64,000 nt of DNA from Mesostigma viride (lineage: Eukaryota; Streptophyta; Mesostigmatophyceae; Mesostigmatales; Mesostigmataceae): the NCBI GenBank assembly GCA_009746045.1, contig RPFO01000219.1, forward strand, positions 789,501 to 853,500, read 5' to 3'. Within the stretch, counting starts at the first letter, position 1, and every line of letters begins with the position of its first letter. This document shows, in pieces, positions 11,609 through 22,442 of the stretch. The translations under genes were made by a program, and so were the position numbers. The notes beneath the pieces are model-generated. The model was not told where the DNA came from. It was given only the letters and a program-made list of their open reading frames with translations, and did not search any database.

Positions 11609-14600
11609 TCACCGTGGAAAACATTGGACTTCAGCTGCCACGAGTCCGGGCCGGATGGCGACAGACACCATCACCTCATTGAACACCTTCTCCACCAGCA
11701 GATACGGTCCAAGGAATAAGGGGCGGAGCTTGACCTTCAGGCTGTCCTCGAACTTGTGCGAGAAGCGGCCTTGGTGGGGGCCCTCGACAATTAAAACCAA
11801 GTCACCTGCTTCGATTGCAGGGGTGCGCCCGTCCAGGGTACTTTGGACTCGCGCCATGTACTTGGCACGCACCTGACGTAGGCCACTTATGGCGCTGCAT
11901 GGAATGAGCTTGCACCATCCGTTGTACCAGCTCCCGCGCCCCTGCGACTGTGGAGCGTAGCTCCGTTGTCGTGGTGATGGCTGGGGCGGTCAAGAGATCG
12001 GTGGGTGTAAGGGGATGCCTGCCTGTATCAAGAAAGAACGGGGTATACCCGTGGGCAGAATGGGGGCATTATTGAGTGAAAACTCAATGAATCCCAGCAC
12101 TTCGTCCCAATTCTTCCCGTCTCGATCCAGGTAGTGCCGCAGTGCCTCTTCAACCACCCGATTCACTCTCTCCACCATGTGAGAAGAGCTACTGTGATAT
12201 TGCACCAGTGCACAATCCGTTGTACCAGCTCCCGCGCCCCTGCGACTGTGGAGCGTAGCTCCGTTGTCGTGGTGATGGCTGGGGCAGTCAAGAGATCGGT
12301 GGGTGTAAGGGGATGCCTGCCTGTATCAAGAAAGAACGGGGTATACCCGTGGGCAGAATGGGGGCATTATTGAGTGAAAACTCAATGAATCCCAGCACTT
12401 CGTCCCAATTCTTCCCGTCTCGATCCAGGTAGTGCCGCAGTGCCTCTTCAACCACCCGATTCACTCTCTCCACCATGTGAGAAGAGCTACTGTGATAGGC
12501 CGTACCCATAGACAACTTAGTCCCGACGACCTGAAAAAATGAGGTCCAAAATTTCGACGTGAACAGTTTGTCTTTGTCGGTGATAAATTGTCGGGGCATG
12601 CCATGGAGCCGGAACACATTATTTAGGAACAAGTGGGCACACTCTTCAGCCGTCAGGGTGGCCTTGCAGGGGATTAAATGGCATCTCCGCGTGAGCCGGT
12701 CCACCACTACCAGGATCTGAGCATTGCCCGCCTTGGTCTCTGGCAAGGGCCCAATGAAATCCATCATCACCGAGTCCCAAGGGAACATGGGGTCTGGAAT
12801 TTCCTTTGGAACGCCCTGTTTGCCCGTATTCCGTGGCTTCATGTGCTGGCAGCTGTCACAGGTACTGACATAATCCCGCACATCACGGGCCATCTTAGGC
12901 CAATAGTAGGACCTCCGGGCCCTCGCTAACAGCCTATCCTGGCCTTGCTTGGTGTCCCCCCAAGACGGAGTCATGTAACTCAAATAATACCTCGGCGCGG
13001 CATATTTGGGGGACATACAAGCGCCATGAGTCTTGACGGGCCGCCTGGCCACTGACATTCACGTAAAGGAACCCGTTTTGAAACTTGGCTGGGTAGCCGT
13101 CCATGCTCTGAGGGCGGGCAGCTATGGCTTCATTTGCCTTGTCCTCAGTGACCGTGAAGCGCGAGATGAGGCGCTCTAGGTCCGAGCTGATGACGACCGT
13201 TGTTGCAGTATTTGCCAACGTGAATGCCTCTCCAACGGGCTGCATTGGAGGGTAAACTCCTGTCGCCGGCACCACATGGCTGTACGGGGCCGAAGTCCTT
13301 CCCCCCCTGCGGCTGCGCACGTGCCCTCACGTGCAGGGGTGCTGCCGGCGAGGCGCACGGAATGGTCAACAGTGTCAACCTCCGCGGTTGTGGCGCCACA
13401 GAAGAGGAAGGGGCTCATCGGGTCGCTCAAGCGGTCGCCAAAGGGGGCGACGGGACCATGGGAGGGGATCAACGTCGTGGCCAAAACGTCAAGATCCTCA
13501 TAAAACCAATAGTCGGGGCGACGCGACAGGGCGTCAGGGACCGTGTTGTCAAGGCCCTTGACATATTCGATCTTGAACGGACCGAACTGTGCCAAATATT
13601 CAAGCCAACGAGCTTGGCCTGGCGTAAGCGTGGGCTGCGTCAACAAGTGCGTGAGGGGCCGATGGTCGGTCTGGATGATCAAGCGGTAAGGGTCCGCAGG
13701 GTCGGGTTCGGCCATAGCCACGTTGAACTGGGCACCCAGAAGATGGTGCCGCCAAGTATGGCTTAACAGTACACCACGGCCAACAGCTGTTGCTGATGGA
13801 CCGGGTAATTTCTTTCGGCCAGGATCATCGTCCGGGAGATATACTCGACCGGTTGTCCAGAGACCGAGACCATGGTCTTGGAGCAGCACACCGACCGCCA
13901 ATAGCAACCTTGCTAGAATCGCTATTGACCACGAATGGCTTGGTGGGATCCGGAAGGATGAGGACAGGCGCAGTGGCAAGCCTGGCCTTCAGCAGGTCAA
14001 AGGCCTGTTGACACAGGCCTGACCATTCCCACGTCACGTCCTTCTTGAGGAGGTGAGTAAGCGGGGCCGCAATGGTCGCGAAACGCGGGATGAAGCGGCG
14101 ATAATACGATACCAAGCCCAAGAAGCTGCGCAAGGCACGAACATTCGCGGGAACAGGCCACTGTTGGACGGCGGCGACCTTATCGGGGTCCGTGGACACG
14201 CCCTTGTCCGAGAGAATGTGGCCTAAAAAGGGGGCGCTGCGGCCTGATTCTACCTTGCTGCGGCGGGCGGACAGTTTATTATCCGCCATGATCTGCAAAA
14301 CCGCGGCAACATCCTCCAAGTGCTCCTCGAACGTGCGAGAGAAAATGAGGATGTCATCCAAGTAGATGGCCACGCAGGTGCGTTTGTACGGCTGCGTCCC
14401 CGGGTACCACGGGATAGTCGGGTCGCGCAGGTCTGCCGAGACCTGGGGCAGCGGACTAGTGCCCATCACCGACCTAAAGAGGTGGTTCATGAGCATCTGA
14501 AAAGAGGCAGGGCTGTTACACAAGCCCATGGCCGCCACGCGGAATTGGTAATGGCCAAAAGGCGTGGCAAAGGCTGTTTTATGGCAATCTTCGGGGGCGA

Positions 14601-15164
14601 CCCGAAGTTGCCAAAAACCGTCTGCACAATCGAGCACCGTAAAGTACTTGCATGGCGCCCTCCACCTTATTAAATATATCATCGATGCGGGGGAGGGGAT
14701 ACTTGGACTTCACGGTGATCACATTGAGTTTGCGATAATCCGTAACCAGACGCCACTTCCCATTGGGTTTGGGCACCAGCAACACGCCCGCGCTGTAAGG
14801 GCTATTGCTGGGCTCGATCAAGCCGGCCTCCAACAAGCCGACCAAGATCTTCTTGAGCTCTGCCATGCAACTCCACAGGCCCCATGCGAAAAATGGGTGA
14901 GGCGGTAGGTGGGTGCCCCTCCTGCACATGAATGCGGTGGAGCACCGGTCTGGCCGGGGGAAACGTAGGTGTTTTCTCCTCAAACACGGCTGAATACTGA
15001 TCGAGCACTGCGTTGAGTCGTTTCACCTCGTCTTCCGACAAGTCCATGCCAAGCGAGTTTAACGAAACTCCAGCCTGTGCATGCTGGGCGCTGGGCCCGC
15101 GCGCGTGGGCAAGGGCGTCCAGACGAATGGAGTAAACGAGAGGAGGCTGCCGGGCTCTCATCAT
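11609..15164 (-). pseudogene. Ty3/gypsy retrotransposon pol, decayed
   Basis: Read on the minus strand, the pieces occur in canonical order across several frames. First comes the RT lead-in (VLDQYSAVFEE, about 15.0 kb). RT follows, with VPKPNGKWRLVTDYRKLN, FTVLDCADGFWQLRV, PFGHYQFRVAAMGLCNSPA and the catalytic YLDDILIFSR. RNase H-like sequence ends in DNTVPDALSRRPD. The H2C2 zinc region has HDSVLGGHQ and CDSCQHMK. The integrase core has MMDFIGPLP, ITDKDKLFTSKFW and the ERVNRVVEE helix. A C-terminal GPY/F-like module (PLFLGPYLLVEKVF) ends at 11609. At least five frameshifts and a 298-bp internal duplication make it inactive. No gag, protease or LTRs were found, so it is truncated at the 5' end. 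Confidence 0.9.
11919..12497 (-). repeat. 298-bp tandem duplication in the integrase region
   Basis: 11919-12199 and 12217-12497 are near-identical. They differ by an 8-bp insertion at the junction and rare substitutions. Each encodes the integrase segment from SSSSHMVERVN to IPLHPPIS, so the glutamate-bearing helix exists twice, in different frames. Confidence 0.85.
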
Positions 15165-16126
15165 CCGCTTGAACTCCCTTTAGGACATGAGAATGTCCGC
15201 AAGGTGACGACGGTCACTCTAGCTTGAGGGCAGGCGTGTCATCGGTGATGGTCATGCCGTTGGCTGCATACTGCCGCTCAGGTAACCAGAATGACCCATC
15301 TGGGAAGTGGGTAACCATGGTATTTTCGCATCGGTTGCCTTCTTGATAATCCTTGTAACTTGTATGCATGCCGGGCCCCTGGTGTTGGTTCGCTGATAGG
15401 TATTTCCGTTTTGTTCCTGTACAACTGTGCTGGTGCAAGATTGAGAGCCTTGCTTGCCCATGAGTCTCTGCCCGCAGTGGTACGCAGTCACATAAATAAT
15501 ATTGATTAATAAACTAATCCATTAAAATTATAGCTGATACTTTTATACACAGGCCGGTATTCCAGTCGAGGCCAGGCCCAGGTGGCTAGCAGCCAAGCTA
15601 GCAAAAGAAGCCGCAGGTGGAAATAGTTGACATGCCACTTGCAGGCGGGTGGCTGGTCTATACCAAAGAGACAACCACTAAATGGACACTTACTGAATTG
15701 GGTTGCCTTGAGCATATACTGATAAAAGATGAGGTTTACAAGTTCTCATGTGATAACAGGCGAAGTTTCGTTTCACTCTTTGACATACTCACAACAACAA
15801 TCGGCAACAACTGTTAGCTAGCCCGACCAAGGAGGGCATGAGCTACCGGGCGCACACTTCTCCAAGAAAATGTCCACCAGCTACTTCGATCCTAGTTAGG
15901 CAGAGCTACCACATCACGTGCAGCAGCTGAATTACGTGAACTGCGTACCAGCTTCCGCTGCCAACCCCTGTAGAGCGTTATGATGCTGCCACACCGTCAT
16001 ACCAATTGAGACCATCAACACCTGTACAGGCCTGCAATCTGGAAGATCCAAACCATCGAAAGCTCAAGCCTGCCCTTCAATGCATCCCATGGCATAGCAA
16101 GCAGCAGCCTAAGTGGAACGAGAAAG
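15165..16126. other. No gene recognised
   Basis: A mixed AT-richer spacer between the retrotransposon and the 3' end of the first MFS gene. Short ORFs only. The 16.0-16.13 kb part is probably the 3' UTR of the transporter gene. Confidence 0.3.
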
Positions 16127-18407
16127 TCAAGCCGCCTTGGCTTGGTAGCTCTCCTCCCCCTTTGCGGAGAACGCCAACCCCCAGAGCGCGCGCGCCGCGC
16201 GTGTCGCGAAAATCGCAAAACACATGGCGGCCATGGACAGATACAGGAACCTCGGCCCTTGCCGCTGCATGAGGTACCCACCGACAAACGTCCCCAACGC
16301 GATCCCGACCCCCCCGTACGCGCTCTGGAACAGCGCGATTCCCGTGGTCCGGAACTCCTCGGGCGCCAGCACGCGCGCGCGCTCGATCCCCGCGGCCCAC
16401 AGCGCCGTGAACACGATCCCGTGCAGCGCCTCTGCGAGCATGACAAGTGTCCCCACGTTGGCTGACGTCACATGCGCCAGCAGGTAGCATCGCAGGGCCA
16501 TCGCCGACGACCCGATCATCCACATCGCGTCCATGCCCACGCGGTCCACGACCTGTTTCACGTAGTAGAAGAACGGGACCTCGAGAAGGATGGACACGAG
16601 GACCGAGGTCCCGCACAGCGACGTGCTGGCGTTGATGCCGTAGCGGGGCTCCTGGAGGAACACGAACAGGAGGCCCTCCACGGTGGCGACCGCGGCGGAC
16701 ATGAGGATGACCTCAGTGAAGAAGAGGAACGCGCTCGGGGTGCAGAAGGCAGGGATGAGTGCGCTCAGTTGGGGTGACTTGGATCGGGAGGCCGTTTTCT
16801 TGGCCACGAGGGAGGTGGAGCTGGAGGATGAAGAAGCGTTGTTGGCGGATGTGGCCGCAGTGTTGCCCCTGGAGGCTGATCTATAACGAGAACCAGACGA
16901 TCCGGCCCCTTCTGAACCAGGAGATCCGACTCCTTCGGGAAGGTTTTCCGTCTGCCCTGAAGAGGAGAGCGGGGCGGGGTCCGGTTCTGCCTCTTGCTCG
17001 CTGGACATCTGTGCCGGTATGTGTATGGCCACGAGTGCGTTGTAGAGGAGTGCGAGAATGCCGAGCGCGAGGAAGTTTGCTCGGAAGCCGTAGCGGCTCG
17101 AGAGCAGCGCGAGCGAGAGCGAGCCGATCCCCCACGAGATTGCCATAAATAGACGCAGCTTGCCGTACTCGAGCGCGCGCGCGGGGCCGAGAGCATCGAG
17201 CGCAAACGCGTCGAGGATGCCGCCGTTGCTGAACGACGCCTGCGCAAGGTTGATGGCCCACACGCGGTGGAAGCTGGTGGCGATCGACTTGGGGAATGCG
17301 AGCAGGAGGAGGAGGGAGGTGCCGGCGAGGGAGGTGAAGAGCGCGACTGGCTTGCGGCGGCGCAGCTTGTCGCTCACGGCGCCCCAGAAGGGCTGCGCTA
17401 GGCAGCGGAGGAGGGGCAGTGTGCCCTCGATGATGCCGATCTGGGAGGGGCTGGTGGGAGGGATCGTGACAGGTGGCAAGAGTTGCAATTGGGGATAGAG
17501 GCAGGTGGCCGCAGGAGGCTGTCAGCTTCGAAGCTTGACAGTCCACAGCAAGATCCACAGCACAAGAGAGGAAAACTGCTTATGAGTGAAGTTGTTTATA
17601 AAGGCAGTCACAGATTTACGCAGCCAGCCAGGATAAACCGTGGCAGATCAGTCTAGATCAATGATGCTGAACCAGCTAATGGTGAGATTCGGTCACAGCT
17701 TCAAAAAATGGGTTTGAGCTGAAAGGAGAAGAGATTGGATTCGAAAACGAAATCGACACGATTGCATACCTGAAATGCTGGACATTGACGTAATATATGG
17801 CGCTAAATCGCCCCCAGGCGCAGCCCATGAAGCCGGAAATGAAAAAAAGCACTCCAATCCAGTTTATCAGCGCATCATTTGAAGCAGTTGCAACTGCAGG
17901 GCTTTTTAGTCCCTGCTCGTCGGAAAGGTTTCCTGCCTGATTGCCCAACTGGCTGCCGAAATTTTGATAGCGCTCTTTATCCGCAGACTGGCACACAACC
18001 CTGGTCAACCGAGGAGTTCGGCAGTTCAGCCAATGCGGCCTGCATGGAGAAGAAAACTGGACAAAACTTCCAACCGAGTTCTCTGGCACTCTCAAGCAAC
18101 TTGTGGCTGAGCATTCAGCTCCTTGTGGTTTACTGGTATAGGGCCGCTTGGCAGTTTGCGACGGTAGGTGCTCACGGATGCACCGTGTCCGAGAAATTCC
18201 GGATTTGTGTACTCTGGTGCCGCGTCCAATATGCGCTGGGCGGAAGCAGGAAAACGACACGCGCCAACTGCTTAGCAACTTCATTTCGTGCCGGTCTGTA
18301 AACACCCCCGGGCTTGAAGAACAAGTATGCTGCAACGACATCATTTTGCGCTCTGCTCTTGCTTCGTCAACGAAACCAATCGCCCCGACCTGCGACTGAC
18401 GCACCAA
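16127..18407 (-). CDS. MFS transporter (MFS_1-like/MFSD6 type), copy 1
   Basis: Two exons: 18407-17770 and 17450-16127. The donor is AG|GTATGC after ...VQHF and the acceptor is CCACCAG|C, phase 2, giving about 653 aa. The membrane part starts with NDALINWIGVLFFISGF. It continues SPSQIGIIEGTLPLLRC, the MFS motif-A-like loop GAVSDKLRRRKPV, and LEYGKLRLFMAISWGIGSL, which is characteristic of the LacY/nucleoside-symporter-like MFS_1-like family. A Ser-rich cytosolic loop (about 16.8-16.95 kb) separates the two six-helix halves. The substrate cannot be inferred. If the ATG at 18407 is used, the first exon has about 175 extra residues rich in Ser, Arg and Cys; from MKLLSSWRVSF on they resemble an organelle-targeting peptide. 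The gene is paired head to head with its paralogue at 19178. Confidence 0.8.
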
Positions 18408-19177
18408 CCAGCGTCAGCTGGCTGCACTTGAACCTCACATGCGGAAAACACGCCGATGATTAGTGCTGCACGGCAAGCAATCAGTAATTAACTTCTTTTA
18501 TTAGTCACTTTTATTAGTTGGTTTTACGTCAAGAAGTAACAAGCCAGGTGCGACGTTATCTCATCAACGACTGTCCAGCTAGCAGCAGACTTGTCACTTT
18601 GATCTATCCGCTTTTGCATGAACACTTTCGCCTAAACACGTGGCAATAAAATAGCGGTCTGGGGCTTCCTCCCGTCACGCATATGTACCACATTGTCCCG
18701 CGTCTGTTGTGCACTGCCGCGACCAAGTGGCAGGCAAGCCGGAAAACTGGAAAGCCTAAAATGCAAAGAACCTGCTCGCTTTGGTCGCTTCTTGCAAAAT
18801 AAATAAATTACGTCCGCTGACAGCATTTATCGCCGAGGGAAATATAAAGGATCAAGGCCAAGGAGACGCTGCCTTCGCGGTCGGCATTCTGCTGGGTGTT
18901 GTAGCCGCGAGGCAGTGGCTGAATGCTCTATTACTGGTATGCTCGGAGGGCGTCACAAAGTAAGATCGGCTAAGACGTGGAGTAGATCGCATTGATAATA
19001 CCCGGCATTGAAATCCGAATTCGAATTACAGTCTCGGGTAGTTGAAAGAGTATATTTCATAATCAATTATTACAATAATGACTTCCTAGACGTGGTTTTG
19101 GAGAGGATGCATCGCCTCCAGACCGGGGGAGTTGGTTCGTAGGTCGCTCAGCTGCCTTGTCTTCATAGTAGGTTAAA
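18408..19177. promoter_or_regulatory. Shared intergenic region between divergent MFS genes
   Basis: About 770 bp separate the two start codons. It is AT-richer than the coding parts and includes aaatataaagg at about 18840 and AT-rich tracts near 18480-18530 and 19040-19080. A bidirectional promoter is an inference from the arrangement. No conserved element was identified. Confidence 0.4.
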
Positions 19178-21026
19178 ATGGCCGAGGAGGAGGAAAAACT
19201 TCTTAGTAAGCCTGACGAAGAAACGACTAATCAAGCGCCCGGCAAGAGCACGGGCAAGACGGCGAGCGGTAAGGTGATCTTAATCGATCCCGATTCACCT
19301 AACCAGGCGGATGAGCTTTTCCCAGAAAACGCTGAAGCTCAGGAAGGCTCGGCGAATGCGAAGTTAATTTATTGGATTAGCGCGCTGTACTTCGTCTCCG
19401 GCTTCATGGGCTCTGCATGGGGTCGATTCGGCGCCATCTATTACGTCAACGTGCAGCATTTCAGGTAATTGATGATTGCTGCGGAGTCATGTTGCTGATC
19501 TTGGCAGTGGTGATCATGTTCTGACATTGGCGTCCTGTCATGGAGTATTTATTGTGTCACCATGACAGCCAGGGTGGTACATGTGGTAGTAACCATGGTA
19601 AACATGCTTACTACCGTGCCGCACTACGAAGCAAATCATGTTTGCTTTTTCAAACCAGAATCTTCTTTTTGGTGTACCACGGCAAATACTCACCGATTCC
19701 CGCTCCAATCGCCCCCCACTCCCTCTGCCACCTGGCAGCCCTGAACAAGTCGGCATCATCGAGGGGACCATGCCCATAGTGCGCTGCATCGCGCAGCCGA
19801 TCTGGGGCGCACTGAGCGACAAACTTCGCCGCCGCAAGCACGTTGCGCTGCTCACCTCCTGCATCGGCACCGGCCTCATCCTTCTCCTCGCCTTTCCCAA
19901 ATCCATCGCGACTTCCTTTGACCGCGTCTGGGCCATCAACCTCGCCGTCGCGTCCTTCAGCTCTTCGGGCATCCTCGACGCGTTCGCGCTCGATGCCCTG
20001 GGCCCAAACCGTTCCTTGGAGTACGGCCGCATGCGGCTATTTATGGCCATCTCCTGGGGAGTCGGGTCATTACTTGTCGCGCTGGCAGCTGACCGCTACG
20101 GTTTTGATGCCAATTTCCTCGCGCTCGCGATCCTCGCCGTCACCTACAACGGCCTGCTTGCGTACCACGTGCCCTCCCAGATGGCCAGTGAGAGACGGCT
20201 CACCCTTCAACGCGACATCGATTCCGATGCCAAGTCCTCCACCGGTTCTAGAACCCGGAATACTAGCCATAGTAAAAATAGCCTTTCTGGGAAGCCGAGC
20301 GGCATCGGTGGAAATGGAAATCTGAGCAGTGCTGGCGGATCGACTAGTTCTAATTCTGGCCGCCCGCAGCTCCGCACACTCATCCCCGTCCTCTGCAACC
20401 TCCGCGCTGCCGTCTTTTACACCGAGGTCATCCTCATGGGCGCGTCGATAGCGAGCGTCGAGCGGCTGCTATTCGTGTTCCTCCAAGAGCCCGAGTACGG
20501 CATCAACGCCAGCACAACGCTGTGCGGCGCCACGGTCTTTGTCTCGGTAATACTAGAAATCCCCATCTTCTACTACGCGCGTACGCTCGTGGACCGCGTC
20601 GGCATGTCCGGCATGTGGGCGGCTGCGTCGGGCTCGATGGCGCTCCGGTGCTTCCTGCTGGCGCACGCGACCGCCGCCAACGTCGGTCCGCTAGTATTAG
20701 GCGCCGAGGCACTCCACGGTGTCGCGTTCACGTCGTTTTGGATTGCGGGCATCGAACGCGCTCGGTCGATCACGCCCGAGGAATTCCGGACCACGGGGAT
20801 GAGCCTCTTCCAGAGCGCCTATAACGGGATCGGGATCTCGTGTGGCGCGTTCCTGGGGGGCGAGCTGATGCAGCGTCGGGGGCCTGAGTTTGTGTACTTG
20901 GCGGTCGCCGGTATCATGTTCGTGTCGTTCGTGGCGCGCGTGGGGCATGCTGCGTGGGCGCGCATGTTCGGGGGGGATGGAGTCGGGGCGTGCAAGGCAG
21001 TCGCACTGTCTATGCAGGAGTGTTGA
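19178..21026 (+). CDS. MFS transporter (MFS_1-like/MFSD6 type), copy 2
   Basis: Two exons, 19178-19464 and 19739-21026, give 524 aa. The donor is TTTCAG|GTAATT and the acceptor CTGGCAG|C, phase 2. The intron sits at exactly the same codon (QHF-S-P) as in the divergent paralogue. The N-terminus is short and acidic (MAEEEEKLLSKPDEETTNQ), unlike the long Arg/Ser-rich N-terminus of copy 1. Helices begin at NAKLIYWISALYFVSGF. Motif-A-like GALSDKLRRRKHV and LEYGRMRLFMAISWGVGSL are conserved, and a Ser/Gly/Asn-rich loop (20.2-20.37 kb) divides the halves. The final segment ends ...CKAVALSMQEC. The function is probably small-molecule/H+ symport at a membrane; the substrate is unknown. Confidence 0.85.
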
Positions 21027-21134
21027 CAAAGAATGCTGGAGGGGTGCCGTGCTGTGTTGATGAGGGGTGCCGTCTGTGCTGGAGTGTTTCGCAGGAGTTC
21101 CCACTTGCAAGCAGCAGTGCTTCTGCTAAGGGTT

Positions 21135-21545
21135 TTTGACAAACATCAAAATGTTGACTTTTCAGCCCTATTCTTCCGACAAAATGTTGACTTTTGCCCC
21201 GACGTTGTGTCAACAATTTGACTTTTCCAGCCATGCAGGCTGCAGCGTTTCGTCCTTATATGGACGGGTCCACCCACTAATAAATTTCATGTTGCTTGCA
21301 ACCATGCCACTGTGGTGCTGCCAACTCGTTGGCGAACTGGCCGGGGCTGTAAGCGTCTAAACCAGGTAGCTCTGTACAAACAGGGTCTATTGCATGTACT
21401 ATAGTCACATCAGTGACGTTGTGGCCTTACCCAAAGTCAGGGTTGGCCCTGGCCCCCTCGATCATGCTCGTCAACAAGTTGACTTTTGACCAGTTCATGC
21501 TTGTCAAAATGTTGACTTTTTGCCCTGAAATGTTGACTTTTTTAC
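21135..21545 (+). repeat. Cluster of TTGACTTTT words downstream of the MFS gene
   Basis: The word ttgactttt recurs about six times in 400 bp (near 21154, 21187, 21217, 21479, 21512, 21533), usually as aatgttgactttt. TTGAC is the core of the plant W-box, but a decayed tandem repeat explains the pattern equally well. Confidence 0.5.
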
Positions 21546-22194
21546 AGAATTTTCTAGTGTTTTCTTCAATGTTTAACTAAAATGTCAGGTTAGCAGACGC
21601 ACTGGCAAGCAGGAAATGAGAAAGCCACCTCCCTAAGACAACCAATGTTGGATACCTTGTGCTTTCAAGGTTGCTCAGCCCATGATTAAGTTTGACAAGC
21701 ATGTGCCCAGAGGACATCAGTACATGTGCATGTTTATATGCCATGCAACCTTCTACCTTAACTATTTGATTAACATTCTACTGAGCACAACCCCTGACAA
21801 GTTCCAATGATCTGAAATGCATGCATGACTGCATGTAAAAGCGTAAACATAACAAACGTAATGACTGACTAGCTAGACCTTTAATTTCGAGCGGTGGTTT
21901 TCCATTTGCTGGTATTTCCTCGTAAATGGCCGGTGGGAGAGCGATCGCAGCAATGGTGCTCACAACTACAGACACTCTTGGCCAGTTGGGCTCGAAACAC
22001 ACGCCCTGAGGCACGCAAGATCAATTCAATGAGACAAACAGCGCAGGCCATGCAGAAATCTGGAGAATCACAAGATGCTTCCGGCCCCACAGTCTAGCCA
22101 GGTCATCTTAGCCAGGTGCATGAGGCGACTATCTTGTCGCAATCTTAGCGTTACCAAGCCATTAATTGTTTGTAGATAGCTCATGTATAGATAG
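21546..22194. other. No gene; dispersed repeat copy at 21.85-21.97 kb
   Basis: 21850-21970 is the reverse complement of 34785-34875 (shared words gtggttttccattt and atttcctcgtaaatgg). The rest is AT-rich and without coding signal. Confidence 0.5.
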
Positions 22195-22280
22195 ATTAGA
22201 CCGGTAGGAATGTTTGCACCCATTCATCCATCCATTGGGGTTAATGCTCCGTGACTCCCCAACGGGAGCACGGGTCTATA
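22195..22280 (+). repeat. TTAAT-flanked 90-bp hairpin repeat, copy 1
   Basis: Contains gaccggtagga, ggggttaatgctccgtgac and gggagcacg, followed by attaattaat. Other copies lie at 31048-31138 (inverted) and 35250-35340. The central ctcc...ggag words can pair. Confidence 0.7.
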
Positions 22281-22442
22281 ATTAATTAATAGACACGTTG
22301 CCATGCCATGATTTCAACAAACAAAATTAAATTCAATTAAATTATAACATGCCTCTGTTGGGAGATCGTGTAGCACATATTCCTTAATGGATGGGTGGGA
22401 TGGAAGGAGCCGCGTAATCGAACTAACCTAACTCTGATCTAG

